Positions 31,370-42,635 of a stretch of DNA of 64,000 bases are shown in pieces. Numbering within the stretch: position 1 is the stretch's first letter; every line of letters begins with the position of its first letter. Origin of the DNA: Abscondita cerata (taxonomy: Eukaryota; Arthropoda; Insecta; Coleoptera; Lampyridae). The translations under genes were made by a program, and so were the position numbers. The notes beneath the pieces are model-generated. The model was not told where the DNA came from. It saw only the letters and a program-made list of their open reading frames with translations, and did no database searches. The stretch spans positions 127,501-191,500 of the forward strand of contig JALBCR010004624.1 of the NCBI GenBank assembly GCA_030710515.1, in the 5' to 3' direction.

Positions 31370-33212
31370 TTACTAATTTCACTATAAATTCATCAATTTT
31401 TATCAAAATCGACAGAGAGGCATAACTTTAGACCAAGAATATTATTTTATGTACTAACTTACATTTTGTCAGAGAGGGCCTCATTTGAATGATTTCTGAT
31501 GATGAAAAATCGACTGGTAATTTTTTTTGACAAAACTTTGAGTGATTTTGATTAAAAATATGACGTAAACATAACTTCATAACGTAAAGTCTCAGAAAGG
31601 GATTGCAAATATTATTTCATTTTATTAAGAGTGTGCTTTGGATTGTCAGACAATTGTTACTGGTAAATGTCATTTCTTGTGAGTGATTTATTGTTACTGT
31701 GAGATTATAGTCGATTGTTGCATTTTTTAAAGCTACAATATTCTTTTTGATTGTAATCGCCCGTCACAATGATTTTACGAATCAAGAAATGCGGGATATG
31801 ATTTCCTGTATACGCACAAAATCTTTTGTGGTCGTTCTACAGGCAGAATAAGGTATGAATTGTTATATCCAGGAAGAAGGCAACCCAATCACAAAACTTT
31901 TGCAAATCTATTTCATCGTTGGGTGAAACCGGGTCATTTCACAATAAAATCTGGCGTGGTCGTCCGTAACAAATTACACCCAATCAAGAAGATGAAATTT
32001 TGGTCTCGAGTAGATGAAAATCCTACAGTAAGTCTGCACATCATCTGGTCAGCAGCAACAGGAGTTAGTCAGTCATCTATTATTATACTTCTAAAAACAG
32101 AAAAAATTTCACCCTTATCAGTTCAACTCCTGTGCAAAATTTGCTTCAAGAGATCTACCACGACGGTTACAGTTCTGTCATCGTATTCTCAACAAGCATA
32201 ATGATGATAGAAATTTTATTAAGAATATTATGTTCACCGATGAAGCGACTTTTGCCAGACGAGGAGTTTTTAATTGGCGAAACAGCCATTACTGCGAAGA
32301 ACTAAAACCCTCATGTTTTAAAGATAGACATTTTCAGCAATGAGTTTAAATTTAATGGTAGGCGACCAACTACTATGGCCATATGTTCTGCTTCCCAAAT
32401 TTAAATGAGAGATTCTTATTTATTTTTTTGCAAAATACTGTTAATGATATTTTGGATAATTTATCACTAGATGTAAGAAGAAAAATGTGGTTTATGCAAG
32501 ATGGAGCTCCACCCCATTTTCCATTACGTGCTAGAAATTATCTAAGTAAAAATATTTCCTCAACGATGGATTGGCAGTGGAAGTGATTTTGAATAGCCAC
32601 CAAGAAGCCCTGACTATAACCCACCTAGATTTTTATTTTTGGGGACATATGAAGTGCATAGTTTATGCCAATGAAATTCATTCAAGAGACGAACTTCTGG
32701 AGGAACATACAAAATGCGGCTAATTTTATAACTGGCAGAATAATTTTTTTTAAGTCCTTTATTAAAAGAATTAGAAAAGGCATTGAAGTCGAAGGAGGCC
32801 ACGTAGAACATTTAAATAGAGTTTGCTCTTTTTGTTAAATTATTTTTAGTTTTGCTTTATCGTAAAAATAGAAGTCTTACAAATCTTTCTAATGTATTTT
32901 ACTTGTAATCTCTTCTGAGACTATGAATTGTTCAACTGCGTTTTCCCCAGAAACGGATGAAATTATCGTTGTTTAAAGAAGAGTACAAGTATTGTGTAGA
33001 AATGATGTTTACGTCATATTTTCTAATCAAAATCATTAAAAGATTTGTCAAAAAAATTACCTGTCGATATCATCATCACGAATCATTCGCGTTGCGCCCC
33101 TATAACAAAATGTAAAATAGTACATAAAATAATATTCTTGCTCTCTAAAGTTATGCCTCTTTGCCGATTTTAATAAAAATTGAAAAATTTACAGTGAAAT
33201 TATTAACAAAAA
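31370..33212 (+). mobile_element. IS630/Tc1-type transposon with about 200-bp TIRs, nested in mariner A
   Basis: Left TTGTTACTAATTTCACTATA onward and right (complement) TTGTTAATAATTTCACTGTA onward are inverted repeats that stay alignable for about 200 bases, to the ATGACGTAAACAT block at 31560-31573 and its complement at 33007-33020. Length is about 1.85 kb. Arm divergence is clearly higher than in 24676-25346. The insertion interrupts mariner A. The internal transposase frame is decayed (separate entry). Confidence 0.85.
31780..32830 (+). pseudogene. Transposase with DUF4817-like N-terminus and DDE_3-type core
   Basis: Legible pieces in order: an N-terminal region resembling DUF4817 (ELLYPGRRQPNHKTFANLFH, FTIKSGVVVRNK, DENPTVSLHI); the first catalytic Asp in IMFTDEATFARRGVFNWRNS (about 32230); VNDILDNLSLDVRRKMWF; the second Asp in FMQDGAPPHF (about 32495-32525); and a degraded SPDYNPPRF block (about 32605) where the third acidic residue should be. 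Frames change several times. The motif layout is shared with the deleted element at 24676-25346, so both belong to one broad family. Confidence 0.75.
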
Positions 33213-33271
33213 CTGAAAAAAAATTTAATTTTATATTGAAAAATTCCGACTAGTTTTTGGACACAGTAGTA

Positions 33272-34950
33272 TATCGGACACTTTTTTAATTTAATCCAAC
33301 ACAGGAGGAACACTGCAACGGACAACGATGGCGGCGACGACGACGCACAGAATAGCGATCCTAGTAACCAAGAACTGTAAGTTTGGTCGAAAGATATTAT
33401 CAATGAACAGTAGTATTTTATTTCTTTGTTGTAGTTGTTCATCGTAGTATTATAAAATCGTAGTTATATTTTACATAAAGTTATTGGATTGGTAAAATAG
33501 TGTTTATTACCAAATTTTTACTGTATTTATTTATAAATATGTAGTAAAACTTTAAATCAACAAAATTAAATAACAAAACTGGCATTTAATAGAATCCAAT
33601 ATTTCCAGTTAGGTTCATCCCAATATGAGCTGCTAACTGTATCCTCCTTCCGTTCCATGCTATCATTTTCTTGTCTAAAACTCACCTACTATTCTATCAC
33701 TCAATAGTTCTAACATGTGCTCTTGGAAAGGTGTGTTTCAATACCCAGCATATCTTCACCCGCATACGTTATCTTCACTATTTTAGTAAAATTACTAAGT
33801 ATACAGTCGACGGAAAAGTTGTGTAACTAATTCGAGGATTAAACGGCGATTAAAAATCTCAAATATTAACACGATCTCTTCACTTGCGCGTTAAAATATT
33901 CCATTGTTAATCGCACTTATTAATAAACTCGTTTGTTTAAATATATCAGTTCCCATAGAAAAGTAGAATGTATTACGAATATAGAAAGGACGTATCTCTC
34001 AATATAAACGGAAATTCTTTTTACTAAAAAATGTAGGTAAAAATGAGGGTAAATATCATTTGAGTGGGCAATAATCGCTCAAACGTAAAAAAACCACATG
34101 GCCTTGTAGGGATGTCCTAGCTGAATATAAACCTGAGTTTTCGAAACCCCCATAATCCCAAAAAGGTTAAATTACGTTGATCGGCTATATCTCGCGATGC
34201 CGTGCTTGTTGTACATGCGAGATTGATTTGAAATTTTGCGATCAAACTCGAAAAATCAAAATTTTTCGAGATATAAGCTCAAAAATGGGTTTTCAGAAGC
34301 AAATGGATTCTCTTGGATTGGGAAAACCAACGAGTTCAGGAGTCTTTAAAAAGACGCCCATTCTGTTCAGTTCTTGACGCCCGACATTTTGATCCTAACG
34401 AGTTATGGCGTCGCGATGAGGATAATTTTTCCGCGCTTTTTCGAACGAAGGACATTCATTAATCCCGTCACCACAGCTTCAGAAAAGCCGCTCAGAAAGA
34501 ACATTCAACCTTGCATCTTTCCGAAACAACTCCAGGAGAGGGCTGGCCGAAACATCGACGAGTAAAAAGTACATGGGGTTTTAATTGTTCCTGATAAGAA
34601 GGTCCCAGGTTTGGGAAAACTAAAATCAACTTAAATACCAATCCCGAGATTTTATTCCTTAATAAATTTACTGTTTCGTTTCCTAGATTTGAATGCCGAT
34701 TGGTTAGAGGCATCGATTAATATTAATTATATCTGCGCGTAGCTCGCAACTAAAATGAAATTTGCCAAGGTGCAAGTGCCTCTCCATTAAGATTATTTAT
34801 GTTTTTAGCCATAGTGCATATTTTTGTTTTAATTTTTAATGAGTCGATTTATAAGATATCATATGAAAACTTTTGATTGCTAAAATTCTTTTCTGTTAAA
34901 CAGATGCTTGTAAATGCTTCAAAAACCAACTCTAGTCTGAAATTATTATT
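33272..34950. other. Spacer with one short repeat at 33392-33478
   Basis: 33392-33478 carries block B of the repeat seen at 54135-54360 (TATTATCAATGAACAGTAG, ATAGTATTATAAAATCGTAG-like). The rest, including short ORFs at 34177-34565, shows no family resemblance. 34185-34290 is less AT-rich than its surroundings and contains a TTTTTCGAGATATAAGCTC stretch, but I cannot place it. Confidence 0.45.
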
Positions 34951-34954
34951 ACTA

Positions 34955-35150
34955 TTAAGGGTTGGCATGTTTAGGTTTTAGTGGTTTTCCTAAACCTTTG
35001 AAGTAAATGCTTTAGCCAAGACGAACCAATCCACTATTGCACACGTTTTGGTCATTACACTATACTGATCTTCAGGGACACCATACATAACACTTACATC
35101 ACAATACAATATTTGTATAATGTACCATAAGAATAAATAAATAAACTATT
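34955..35150 (+). repeat. SINE-like repeat, copy 3 of 4
   Basis: Plus-strand sense. GGTTGGCATGTTTAGGTTTT, AGACGAACCAATCCAC, ACTGATCTTCAGGGACACCA and TACATCACAATACAAT are followed by a GAATAAATAAATAAAC tail. It is longer at the 5' side than copies 1 and 2. Confidence 0.75.
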
Positions 35151-35378
35151 ACTTTCTCAATTTATCAAAGAGTCCTTCATGTCCTTTCTTATTTTACCCA
35201 TAAACTAAAATTACCGAAATTTAAACAAAATTTGATGCTAAATGCATATTACTAAATAAATTTAATGCTTAAATATCATTTTTACAGAAACGTGTACTTC
35301 CCATTTTACACAATAAAACCGGCTTCTAACACAAACTGTAAAAAACAAAATCAGTGTTAGTATTAACTTTAAAGACCA

Positions 35379-38300
35379 TTACCTTCGTTCTACCAGAGGT
35401 AAAGTAGGGCGCATACTAATTCCAGTTTTAAATAGAACTCCTTTGTCTCCCATCGCACTGTTGTAACCTGGTTCATAAACATTTCCAGGCGCCTAAAAGC
35501 ATATTATGTAAAAGTGAGTACCTACTACAAAAAATCACTTACGCTCATTATTAATTCTGAAAATTTATGCACGTCTTCGGCATCAGATACTAATTGGAGC
35601 ATCAAAGCGAGGTATGTTTAAATATCTCATTAGATCATCTTTATTGTCCGCGCAACAAATTGCGTATCACTGCCCAATCTTCTTCGTTGTAATGAACCCA
35701 ATCTATTAGTTTTGGATCATGATCGTCACTTTATTGAACTTAATACGTTCGACATCTTCAACAACAACATCTATATCTCCTTTGTCGGTCCAATCGTAAA
35801 TAAGCAGTTCTGAATTATTGCTAACAAATCAAACGTTTATTTAAATTTTTACAATTCAAAGGTCACCGTACCTTATATCTTTTAAATAGTTTAGCTTGTA
35901 AAGATCTTCAATGCATGTCAAATATTTTTGGACAAAACATTCGATTGAGTTTCACATGCGTATCCTCTAGCTTTAATGTTTTTAAGAACTTGATCAACAG
36001 GCAAATCTAAATATATAATTAAATGTGGTTTTAAAAGCTCACTGATGCTGCATTTCGCATCGTAATAAATTGAACGAGTTAAAATTCATGTATATAGATA
36101 TTCACTTTAGTCGACAATTTAAGGTAACCTTCCTTCGATATATAACCTTCCGAAAACATCGCTTCCATAAATACAAAATCTGAATATACGCAACGATCCA
36201 AGACCACACCTTGACCAGTACTTAATACATGAGCTAACGCGTCAATGTATTGAGAATACCTTTAAATAAGAAACGCATTTTTAGTGATCTAATGAGAGGC
36301 TTTCGTTTATTTTTTATTTTTTTTTATAGTTAATAACTTTGGCAACTCTAAAATACATTAATTTTTATGTTTTACTAAACACATTCCAAAACAAAAATCC
36401 GACATTCTCAAATTATGGTACTATAATACTAGAATTTTTGAAATTAAAGATTTCCAGAAGTACTATGAAATAAACGAAAACAAAACTTTTTGATGACATA
36501 TATTTCTTTTTATCTAGAGCACCACCACGCAGGTCAGCATCAAACTGTACCAAACCTGCATGTGAGTTTAGGCTACTATATAGAAGAAAGCTGACAATTA
36601 AAGAGAGTAAAAGGCAAAAAACATTTGGCTGAGATGTTCACTTTTTCCAACCCAGGGCATATAAACCATAATATTACTAAATATCAAAGCTCCAAATATT
36701 ACATCAGTTACCACTAAAGAAGTAGCAGATGAAATAGATATTGAACTAAAAACGCTGGGTTCAACTTCATCGCATGAAAAATCCATTATTTAGAAAAAGG
36801 TACAGTAATGTTCATGTATCTCTTTAATACGGGGACTTGAAGAATACGTCGGAACTCCAGGCCGAAAGAAATTTCTAGTGGTAACCATGAATGTGAGCTT
36901 CAACTCCACGTCAACGCAGAGGCTCTGCAATTGGTAGGTAACCAGCTGAATGTGCGAAAATGGAATTAGTCCTGGAAAATAACTAAGAGGCATCTGATAA
37001 GCTCTATAATACAAATACGTAGATTAAAGAAGTCCTCCATTATAGTAAGACATTGATGAGTACTGTACACATTCACCTCAGCTTTTTTTTAAAACACCAA
37101 CAGGTCTATATCTTCTCCAAATATCAGAACTTTTAGAGATAGCAGACGAGATTTTGTCACAGTTTGCGTCGTCCGCAATTTGATTCAAAATATTTAACGT
37201 TTGTTATTGAAACAAAACCAGAATGGTAACAGTATTGCAACGTTTCGCCCACTATCATAAGGGGTTTAATTACGGCGAGAAACTGCAAGCTTCTTTTTAA
37301 TAAAATATTGTAAGAAATGTGGTAAACATATCTTCTCGCATTTATAGTTATTTTAACTTTAAAGTGTTAGAAATATGTAAATTACTCCGTAATCAAATGA
37401 TATAAAATTTGAAAATAGTGTAACCTTATTTTTGTTTGAAGGCAGACTTAAATCTATCGCTAAATGCACTCATATTTTTGTAATTAACAAAAGTTCTTTT
37501 TTAAATGAGATTGCATTGTTATGTTTATTGTAAATTATGCTGAGTGACGATTATAACAAGACATGACACTATTTACGTAGAACCTAATTAGAGTATACTA
37601 AGTAGTATTGTATGGGTATCTTTGTTATTAATAAAGATAGAGACTCCATGGGGTATGTTGTGCAGATTTACAAGCCAATTGAGATACCGTTAGCTAGGAC
37701 CAAAAATTCCGATCCGTTCTGAAGATATCCGGAAAAATATGCCATTTTCATAAATATCAATTATTTCACTTATTAGGACAGCTACTAAAAAAAAAGTTAA
37801 TACAAAAGTTTCTTCACTAATGCAGGCAAACCGTAGTCTATTTTCAAAAAGATTATCGTAAGAATGGTTTTCGAACTATAGATAGCAACTCTTATTTTAA
37901 ATGGGCGCCATTTTGGATTTTTTCATAAATAACTTCTACTCCTTTTTCTGCTTTCAATGATATGTCACATGCTGTTTGAAATCAAAGATCTTGACAAGCC
38001 GGTTATTATTTATTATCTGGTAAACTATGGAAACAAATGAACTTCGATGATTCTTCAAGTTGTCACTACTCGATTGTTTCTTACCTTGTTCTAAAGTAAG
38101 AGATTGGTGATTACTTAGAAATTATGGGTGGAATTTCAAAACATACATTTAGTATACGATCCAAAAGACAACAAACAACATATAATATGGATCATTAAAA
38201 AACCCAAACACGAGACAAATTTAAATGATTATCTGCGTAGAAGCATACTTTGCAGATGGATTATTAATAAAACGGCAGAAAATAATGGTTTTAGCAAAGG

Positions 38301-41300
38301 CATCTTACGAAGTGACTAATCGTACTTTTCGAATTGTGGTTTGTTTAACCGCCATAATGAATACCACTACGCATCATGTTCTACCATGGGAAATCAGACT
38401 CGTTTCGGATTCAATATGTTTTGTCGAATATTGGGAAGGAAGATGTGAAGGCGGAGGACAAAAAAAAGAAGGCAAACAAGGAAAAAAGGGGGGGGCCCGG
38501 CCAAACGGGGAAGAAAAAAGGAGGCCAGTGGCGGCTTGTCCATATGGTCATTTGGTCAATGACCTCCCAAAAATTTTGACAATATATAAAAATATTCATT
38601 ATTACGTGTTTTATTAAAATAGGTAATTAAGTCGCAAGTACAATAACTTAAAATTTATCGGCCGTCGTTCGTAATTCATCCTCTTCAACCTTGGGCTGGC
38701 GGTGCGAATTGTCCTCATTGAATTAGATCTACCCGGAAAAACTCGAAAAACGTGCAGCGCCCGAATAAACGCGAACGTCCGAAACAATAATCAACTTTGG
38801 GTCATGAGCCGGATCCGCAGTTTACGTTGACTTCGTATAGGGTGTACAACTACGCTCGATTTTTGATTCGATTTTCGCGTGTTTTAAATCAATTTAAGAA
38901 TTTATATTGATATGTTTTACTGTTGTTGTGTTGTTTTGTAAAAATACTATTTTTGATTCGCGTGTGCATGCGCTATAATAGAAAATGTCGGTAGTGCAGA
39001 AAATTAAACAACTAAAAGTGCTAACAAACTTAATTTTACAAAATTAGTTGAGTTCAAGGCAAATGGTCGTCCTTTGCCAGAACTAAGTTTACGACAGACT
39101 AGCAAAGACAAAAATAAAGATGTTCATCGAAACTTTCGCAAGGTAATGTACGATTTAGCTAACTGGATATGTGGTTGTGAAGTATCAAATGTATTTTACT
39201 GTTTTGTTTGTTTATTATTTTCTAAAGACTCGTCAGACTCGCTATAGTCCAAATCCGGTGTCAGAGATTTAAAACATTTAAAGAGGAAATAAAAAAACAT
39301 GTTTCGTCTGCAGAACACATGAAATGCTCGGTAAATTTTGCAACCGTAGGAAATGTTGATATTCGTACACAGCTAGACAATGCTTATAGAAAATCCCTTA
39401 GAGATTTTAATGAGAATGTTTCGAAAAATCGCTATATTTTGAACAAAATTGTAGATTGTATAAAATTTTGCGGTGCATTTGAGTTATTTATATTTTTTAA
39501 GTATGCCTATTTTTAAATTAATTTTGACCTCCCAGTATGATTGACCACGAGCCGCCACTATATTGAGATTTTTAGGTTTTTCCGGATTTGTTCGAAACGG
39601 ATGTTAAAAACCGAGTCGCTGTCTGCATTGATAACAAAACTACTCACTGTATAAGTTTAATTGAGTAAACAATTTTACATATAAAATAGTGATTTACGAC
39701 ATTTTCTGTAGGGCAGTGAATTGTTTATTGCGAAAATACGTCAAACATGGATAATTTTCAACGTGCCTAATTGCGCCGCTGTGATAGAATCTGCACGTCT
39801 CTTCATCCAGGAAACGTACCACTCTATCTCGTAACACAATTTTCATTACTTTTCTAAGCAATTCTACGATATAATTTATTTATTTTTAATACACGTTGTG
39901 CAGCAAGAATTTTAAAAATATAATTTCAAATGAGAGAATTACACATGGACACTGTTTTTTATAAATTTTTTCCCAATTAAAAATATCATATACTCTAAAG
40001 CTGGACCTATGGTGTAGATTAAGCTCTGACTGATATTTTTTGATAGTTAATGTTGGAAAGTGGGCATTTCTGAAATGTAGGTAAAAATAATTTTATTAAA
40101 AATAAATTGGTTAGTTATTTTTAAAGATATGAGATTTCAAAGACAGGGCTCTACTATACTTATCACGTTCAAAGGACATAACGGACATAAAGGAAAAGTG
40201 AGATGTGATCAGGGATGAAAATTATAGAAGTAAAAATAGAGAAAATGGCAAATGATCTGAAGGACGACTATGGTTGTACGTCGATATGAAGAAGACAAGT
40301 TACTTAACCACAGAGCACTAATGTTATTGACTCGGTTAAGTTCATTAAACTTACTGATCATACTGTTTTCGTACTTGATTTGGATAGCCATATACCCGAA
40401 GCGCACGTACTTTTAAGCTGCTGTAATGTATTACGAAGTGGTGTTAGGTATAAGTTAACTTTAATGTTTATTGGCATGACAATAAACGGTAAAGCTTTTG
40501 CTCGTTTAATTTCACTATTGTGAAGTATTTTTTTTGCAAGAATGAACAGATAATAATTTAGTTACGCCTTCTCAGTGCTATGATAGGTGCAGCTATCTAC
40601 CCAACATCATTGACTACATTTTTAGTGTATAAAATAGAATAGTTTAATAAAGAAGCCATCTATTCATTTAACTCACTGGGTTTGTTATATAATTCAGCGC
40701 TTAATGTGATAAATGACCACCAACAACAAAGATACACAAATTTTAAAGAATATCAAAATTAATGAACCAGATACATAGTCATGGCAATCAATACTTGTTC
40801 GAATTTTTTTATCGAGTTTTACTTTCTTCAAATACTCAAACAAAAGCAAAATATGAGTTTACATTAGATTATCAATTAATCCAAATATCTATAAAATAAC
40901 TAAAAGCTAATTTAGAAATAACTTCATAATATCCACTCACAGTCCATTCAAAGTTTGGACAAGGTTCTCTTACAATTTGTTGAACTATAAGAAGATTATT
41001 CTGAAACTTACTTTACCATATATTGGACGCAGTTGAAGGTGGCAGTTAACTGATGCCTAGGATTGCAAAGAAATTGTGGTATATCAAAACTACGAACTGA
41101 TTCTGGTAATTGAGGATCAAGTTTTTATAATTGTAACCGTACTCATTAGTGTACAACATATCTTGATTAGCTTTGGTAGGTAAAGCATGTCAAATTCTAT
41201 AGCCAATGCTTTAGCGAGTTCGGTTTTTCCTGAGGCGACTGGCCCTTCAACTACAATAATCTAAAACAACTCTATGTATTACTGGAAAATTAAGATCGAT

Positions 41301-41545
41301 CCACGCACCTTGAGTTTTCATCTAACCTCTTTGTAGTTTATCAAATAATGATCTGAAGAAATTGTAGCGTTTGGTTTTGTAGGGCCACGGTTTGGGTTTC
41401 TTAACAGGTGGTAGAGCACATCTTAAAGCTTGTCCCGAAATTGCTCTTTGCAGGATGGACTAGTTCAGTGGAAGAGTTAGATAATAGTATGTGTGAATTC
41501 TTACTGACACTTTTAATTGGTGCCAACACGAAAAACAGCAGCCAT
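35379..41545 (-). CDS. NDUFA10: NADH dehydrogenase 1 alpha subcomplex subunit 10 (complex I 42-kDa subunit)
   Basis: Accessory subunit of mitochondrial complex I with a deoxynucleoside-kinase fold, acting at the matrix side of the inner membrane. Exons on the minus strand: 41309-41545, 41012-41260, 35872-36259, 35543-35820 and 35379-35492, with GT-AG borders; a 4.75-kb intron separates the second and third. Legible protein: MAAVFRVG start, KKPKPWPYKTKRYNFFRSLF, IIVVEGPVASGKTELAKALA (P-loop-like), YTNEYGYNYK, FLCNPRHQLTATFNCVQYM, YSQYIDALAHVLSTGQGVVL, DRCVYSDFVFMEAMFSEGYI, LIIYLDLPVDQVLKNIKARG, SELLIYDWTDKGDIDVVVED and a C-terminal APGNVYEPGYNSAMGDKGVL to VERR-stop. At least eight single-base frameshifts interrupt this, with nearly all residues otherwise conserved. 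It is either a functional gene with consensus indels (my preference) or a young unprocessed pseudogene. Confidence 0.88.
36260..38523. other. First part of the large NDUFA10 intron
   Basis: No TE could be named here. Two minus-strand ORFs, 36598-36786 and 36790-37014, lie back to back and have hydrophobic, membrane-protein-like composition (SSATSLVVTDVIFGALIFS). They could be remnants of a host membrane protein, but I do not recognise the family. Confidence 0.4.
38441..38523. other. Low-complexity A/G-rich patch ending at a transposon end
   Basis: Runs of A and G (including eight G in a row at about 38489-38496 followed by CCCGGCC) differ sharply from the AT-rich surroundings. The patch abuts the hAT terminus at 38524. 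It may be a poorly resolved consensus. Confidence 0.45.
38524..39561 (+). mobile_element. Truncated hAT element (ZMYM/DUF4371 type) in the NDUFA10 intron
   Basis: The left end CAGTGGCGGCTTGTCCATAT and the complement of the right end AGTGGCGGCTCGTGGTCAAT are short inverted repeats of hAT style. The interior encodes the N-terminal zinc-finger region of a DUF4371 transposase: VEFKANGRPLPELSLRQTSK, DLANWICGCEVSNVFYCFVC with a Cys-rich finger, AEHMKCSVNF, IRTQLDNAYRKSLRDFNENV and ILNKIVDCIKFCGAFEL (39319-39500). The protein then breaks off, so the catalytic region is deleted. I could not find matching 8-bp target duplications. Confidence 0.78.
39562..41011. other. Second part of the large NDUFA10 intron
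   Basis: Noncoding and AT-rich. No recognisable TE was found. Confidence 0.4.
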
Positions 41546-42382
41546 TCTTAGTATTTAAGATAAGTTATTAGTAAATTTATTTAATAAATTCGATATATTT
41601 TTTAAATTATTGTAATCAACCCTTGATTAGACAATGTACATAACCTCATTGACATACAAATGGGCATTGCCAACTGTGCTTAGTTGGCAATTTTAAAACT
41701 TGATGTATAGCTCCACTAAGGTTATCGTAACCCCTAGTAAAGCACGCCTTTAATGGACCTTTCAATAAACATATGTGGGTATTACTACATTACGTAGGAG
41801 CTTTCTAAGACTGTTTTTTTCGGACAGTTTGCCCCTATTTATAGCTTAAATTACAAAAGGCGCTGTTTTAGCCTACTTCAATATATTCTAGTAAGCATTT
41901 CCTAATACTAAACACTATTTCCTAAGTTCTACATTTATTTGTAATCTACAATTTATATGATTTCTTACTTAACGGAAGTTATGTTATTACGGTGAGTAAC
42001 GACATTTCTTACCTCAAATGTAATGTTAAATTTGACAGTACTTTGAGATTATTAGACATGTGCGCAGGAACAGATGATACACGACGTTGGAGGTAAACAA
42101 AGCCTTGTTGCTCGCTGGATTTCTATTTTTTTCTAGTTCTTATGGTGTTTTGTACCGCGTGTGAATTTATTTATAGTTTTGTTGTTCTATATAAACGATT
42201 TTCCTGGATAGTAACAGTTTATAAAGTGCAATTACTTTACCGTTGGATTTTCTCTTTGGTTTCTAATAAGTTGACTACCATGTAAACTATACTGAAAATG
42301 TTACAAATTTTGTTTAAGCTTAAAGATAAGTTGTTTAGATCATTAATTCAATAATAAAAACAATCCTAAAAAATTACATTTG
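41546..42382. other. 5' flank of NDUFA10
   Basis: Should contain the minus-strand promoter just above 41545. A candidate transcription start cannot be fixed. No gene was seen. Confidence 0.4.
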
Positions 42383-42635
42383 AGATTTATTTATTTTTAT
42401 TTAATCGTATGGTACATTTTAAATATTGTATTGTGATGTAAGTGTATGTATGGTGCCCCAAAAGATCAGTATAAACCTGTACAGTGTGGTAGACAAAACC
42501 GTGCAGTGCCTTGTGGATTGGTTCGTCTGGCAAAGATTTACATCAAGGTTTAGAAAACCACTAAAACCTAAACATGCCAACCCTTTACCCACCCTAGTAT
42601 TCACATATAATAATATTAATTAAAGTGTGTAATGT
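42383..42635 (-). repeat. SINE-like repeat, copy 4 of 4
   Basis: The sense strand is minus. It is the longest copy and includes the 5' block AATACTAGGGTGGGTAAAGG, also seen in copy 2, then GGCATGTTTAGGTTTTAGTG, ACGAACCAATCCACAAGG and GGTTTATACTGATCTTTTGG, with a short AATAAAAATAAATAAATC tail. The apparent ORFs at 42419-42623 on both strands are products of the repeat. Confidence 0.75.

Larger units (their letters stand above)
30527..33271 (-). mobile_element. mariner element A, split by another transposon
   Basis: The left end TACTACCTTGTCTAAAAACT and the complement of the right end TACTACTGTGTCCAAAAACT are matching inverted repeats followed by AGTCGGAATT, with TA at both borders. Between them lie a minus-strand mariner transposase (31363 down to about 30580) and a second transposon (about 31370-33212) that replaced the transposase N-terminal region. 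Only about 30 bases of the original 5' side survive between the inner element and the right repeat. Confidence 0.85.

Noticed and set aside
34177..34565. Overlapping ORFs of 66 and 63 codons
   Set aside because: No family resemblance, no splice context, and embedded in noncoding sequence.
36598..37014. Two minus-strand membrane-like ORFs in the NDUFA10 intron
   Set aside because: Hydrophobic, but could not be joined into a known receptor or transporter; evidence is too thin for a gene call.
42419..42623. ORFs on both strands
   Set aside because: They lie inside the SINE-like repeat and are not conserved as protein among its copies.
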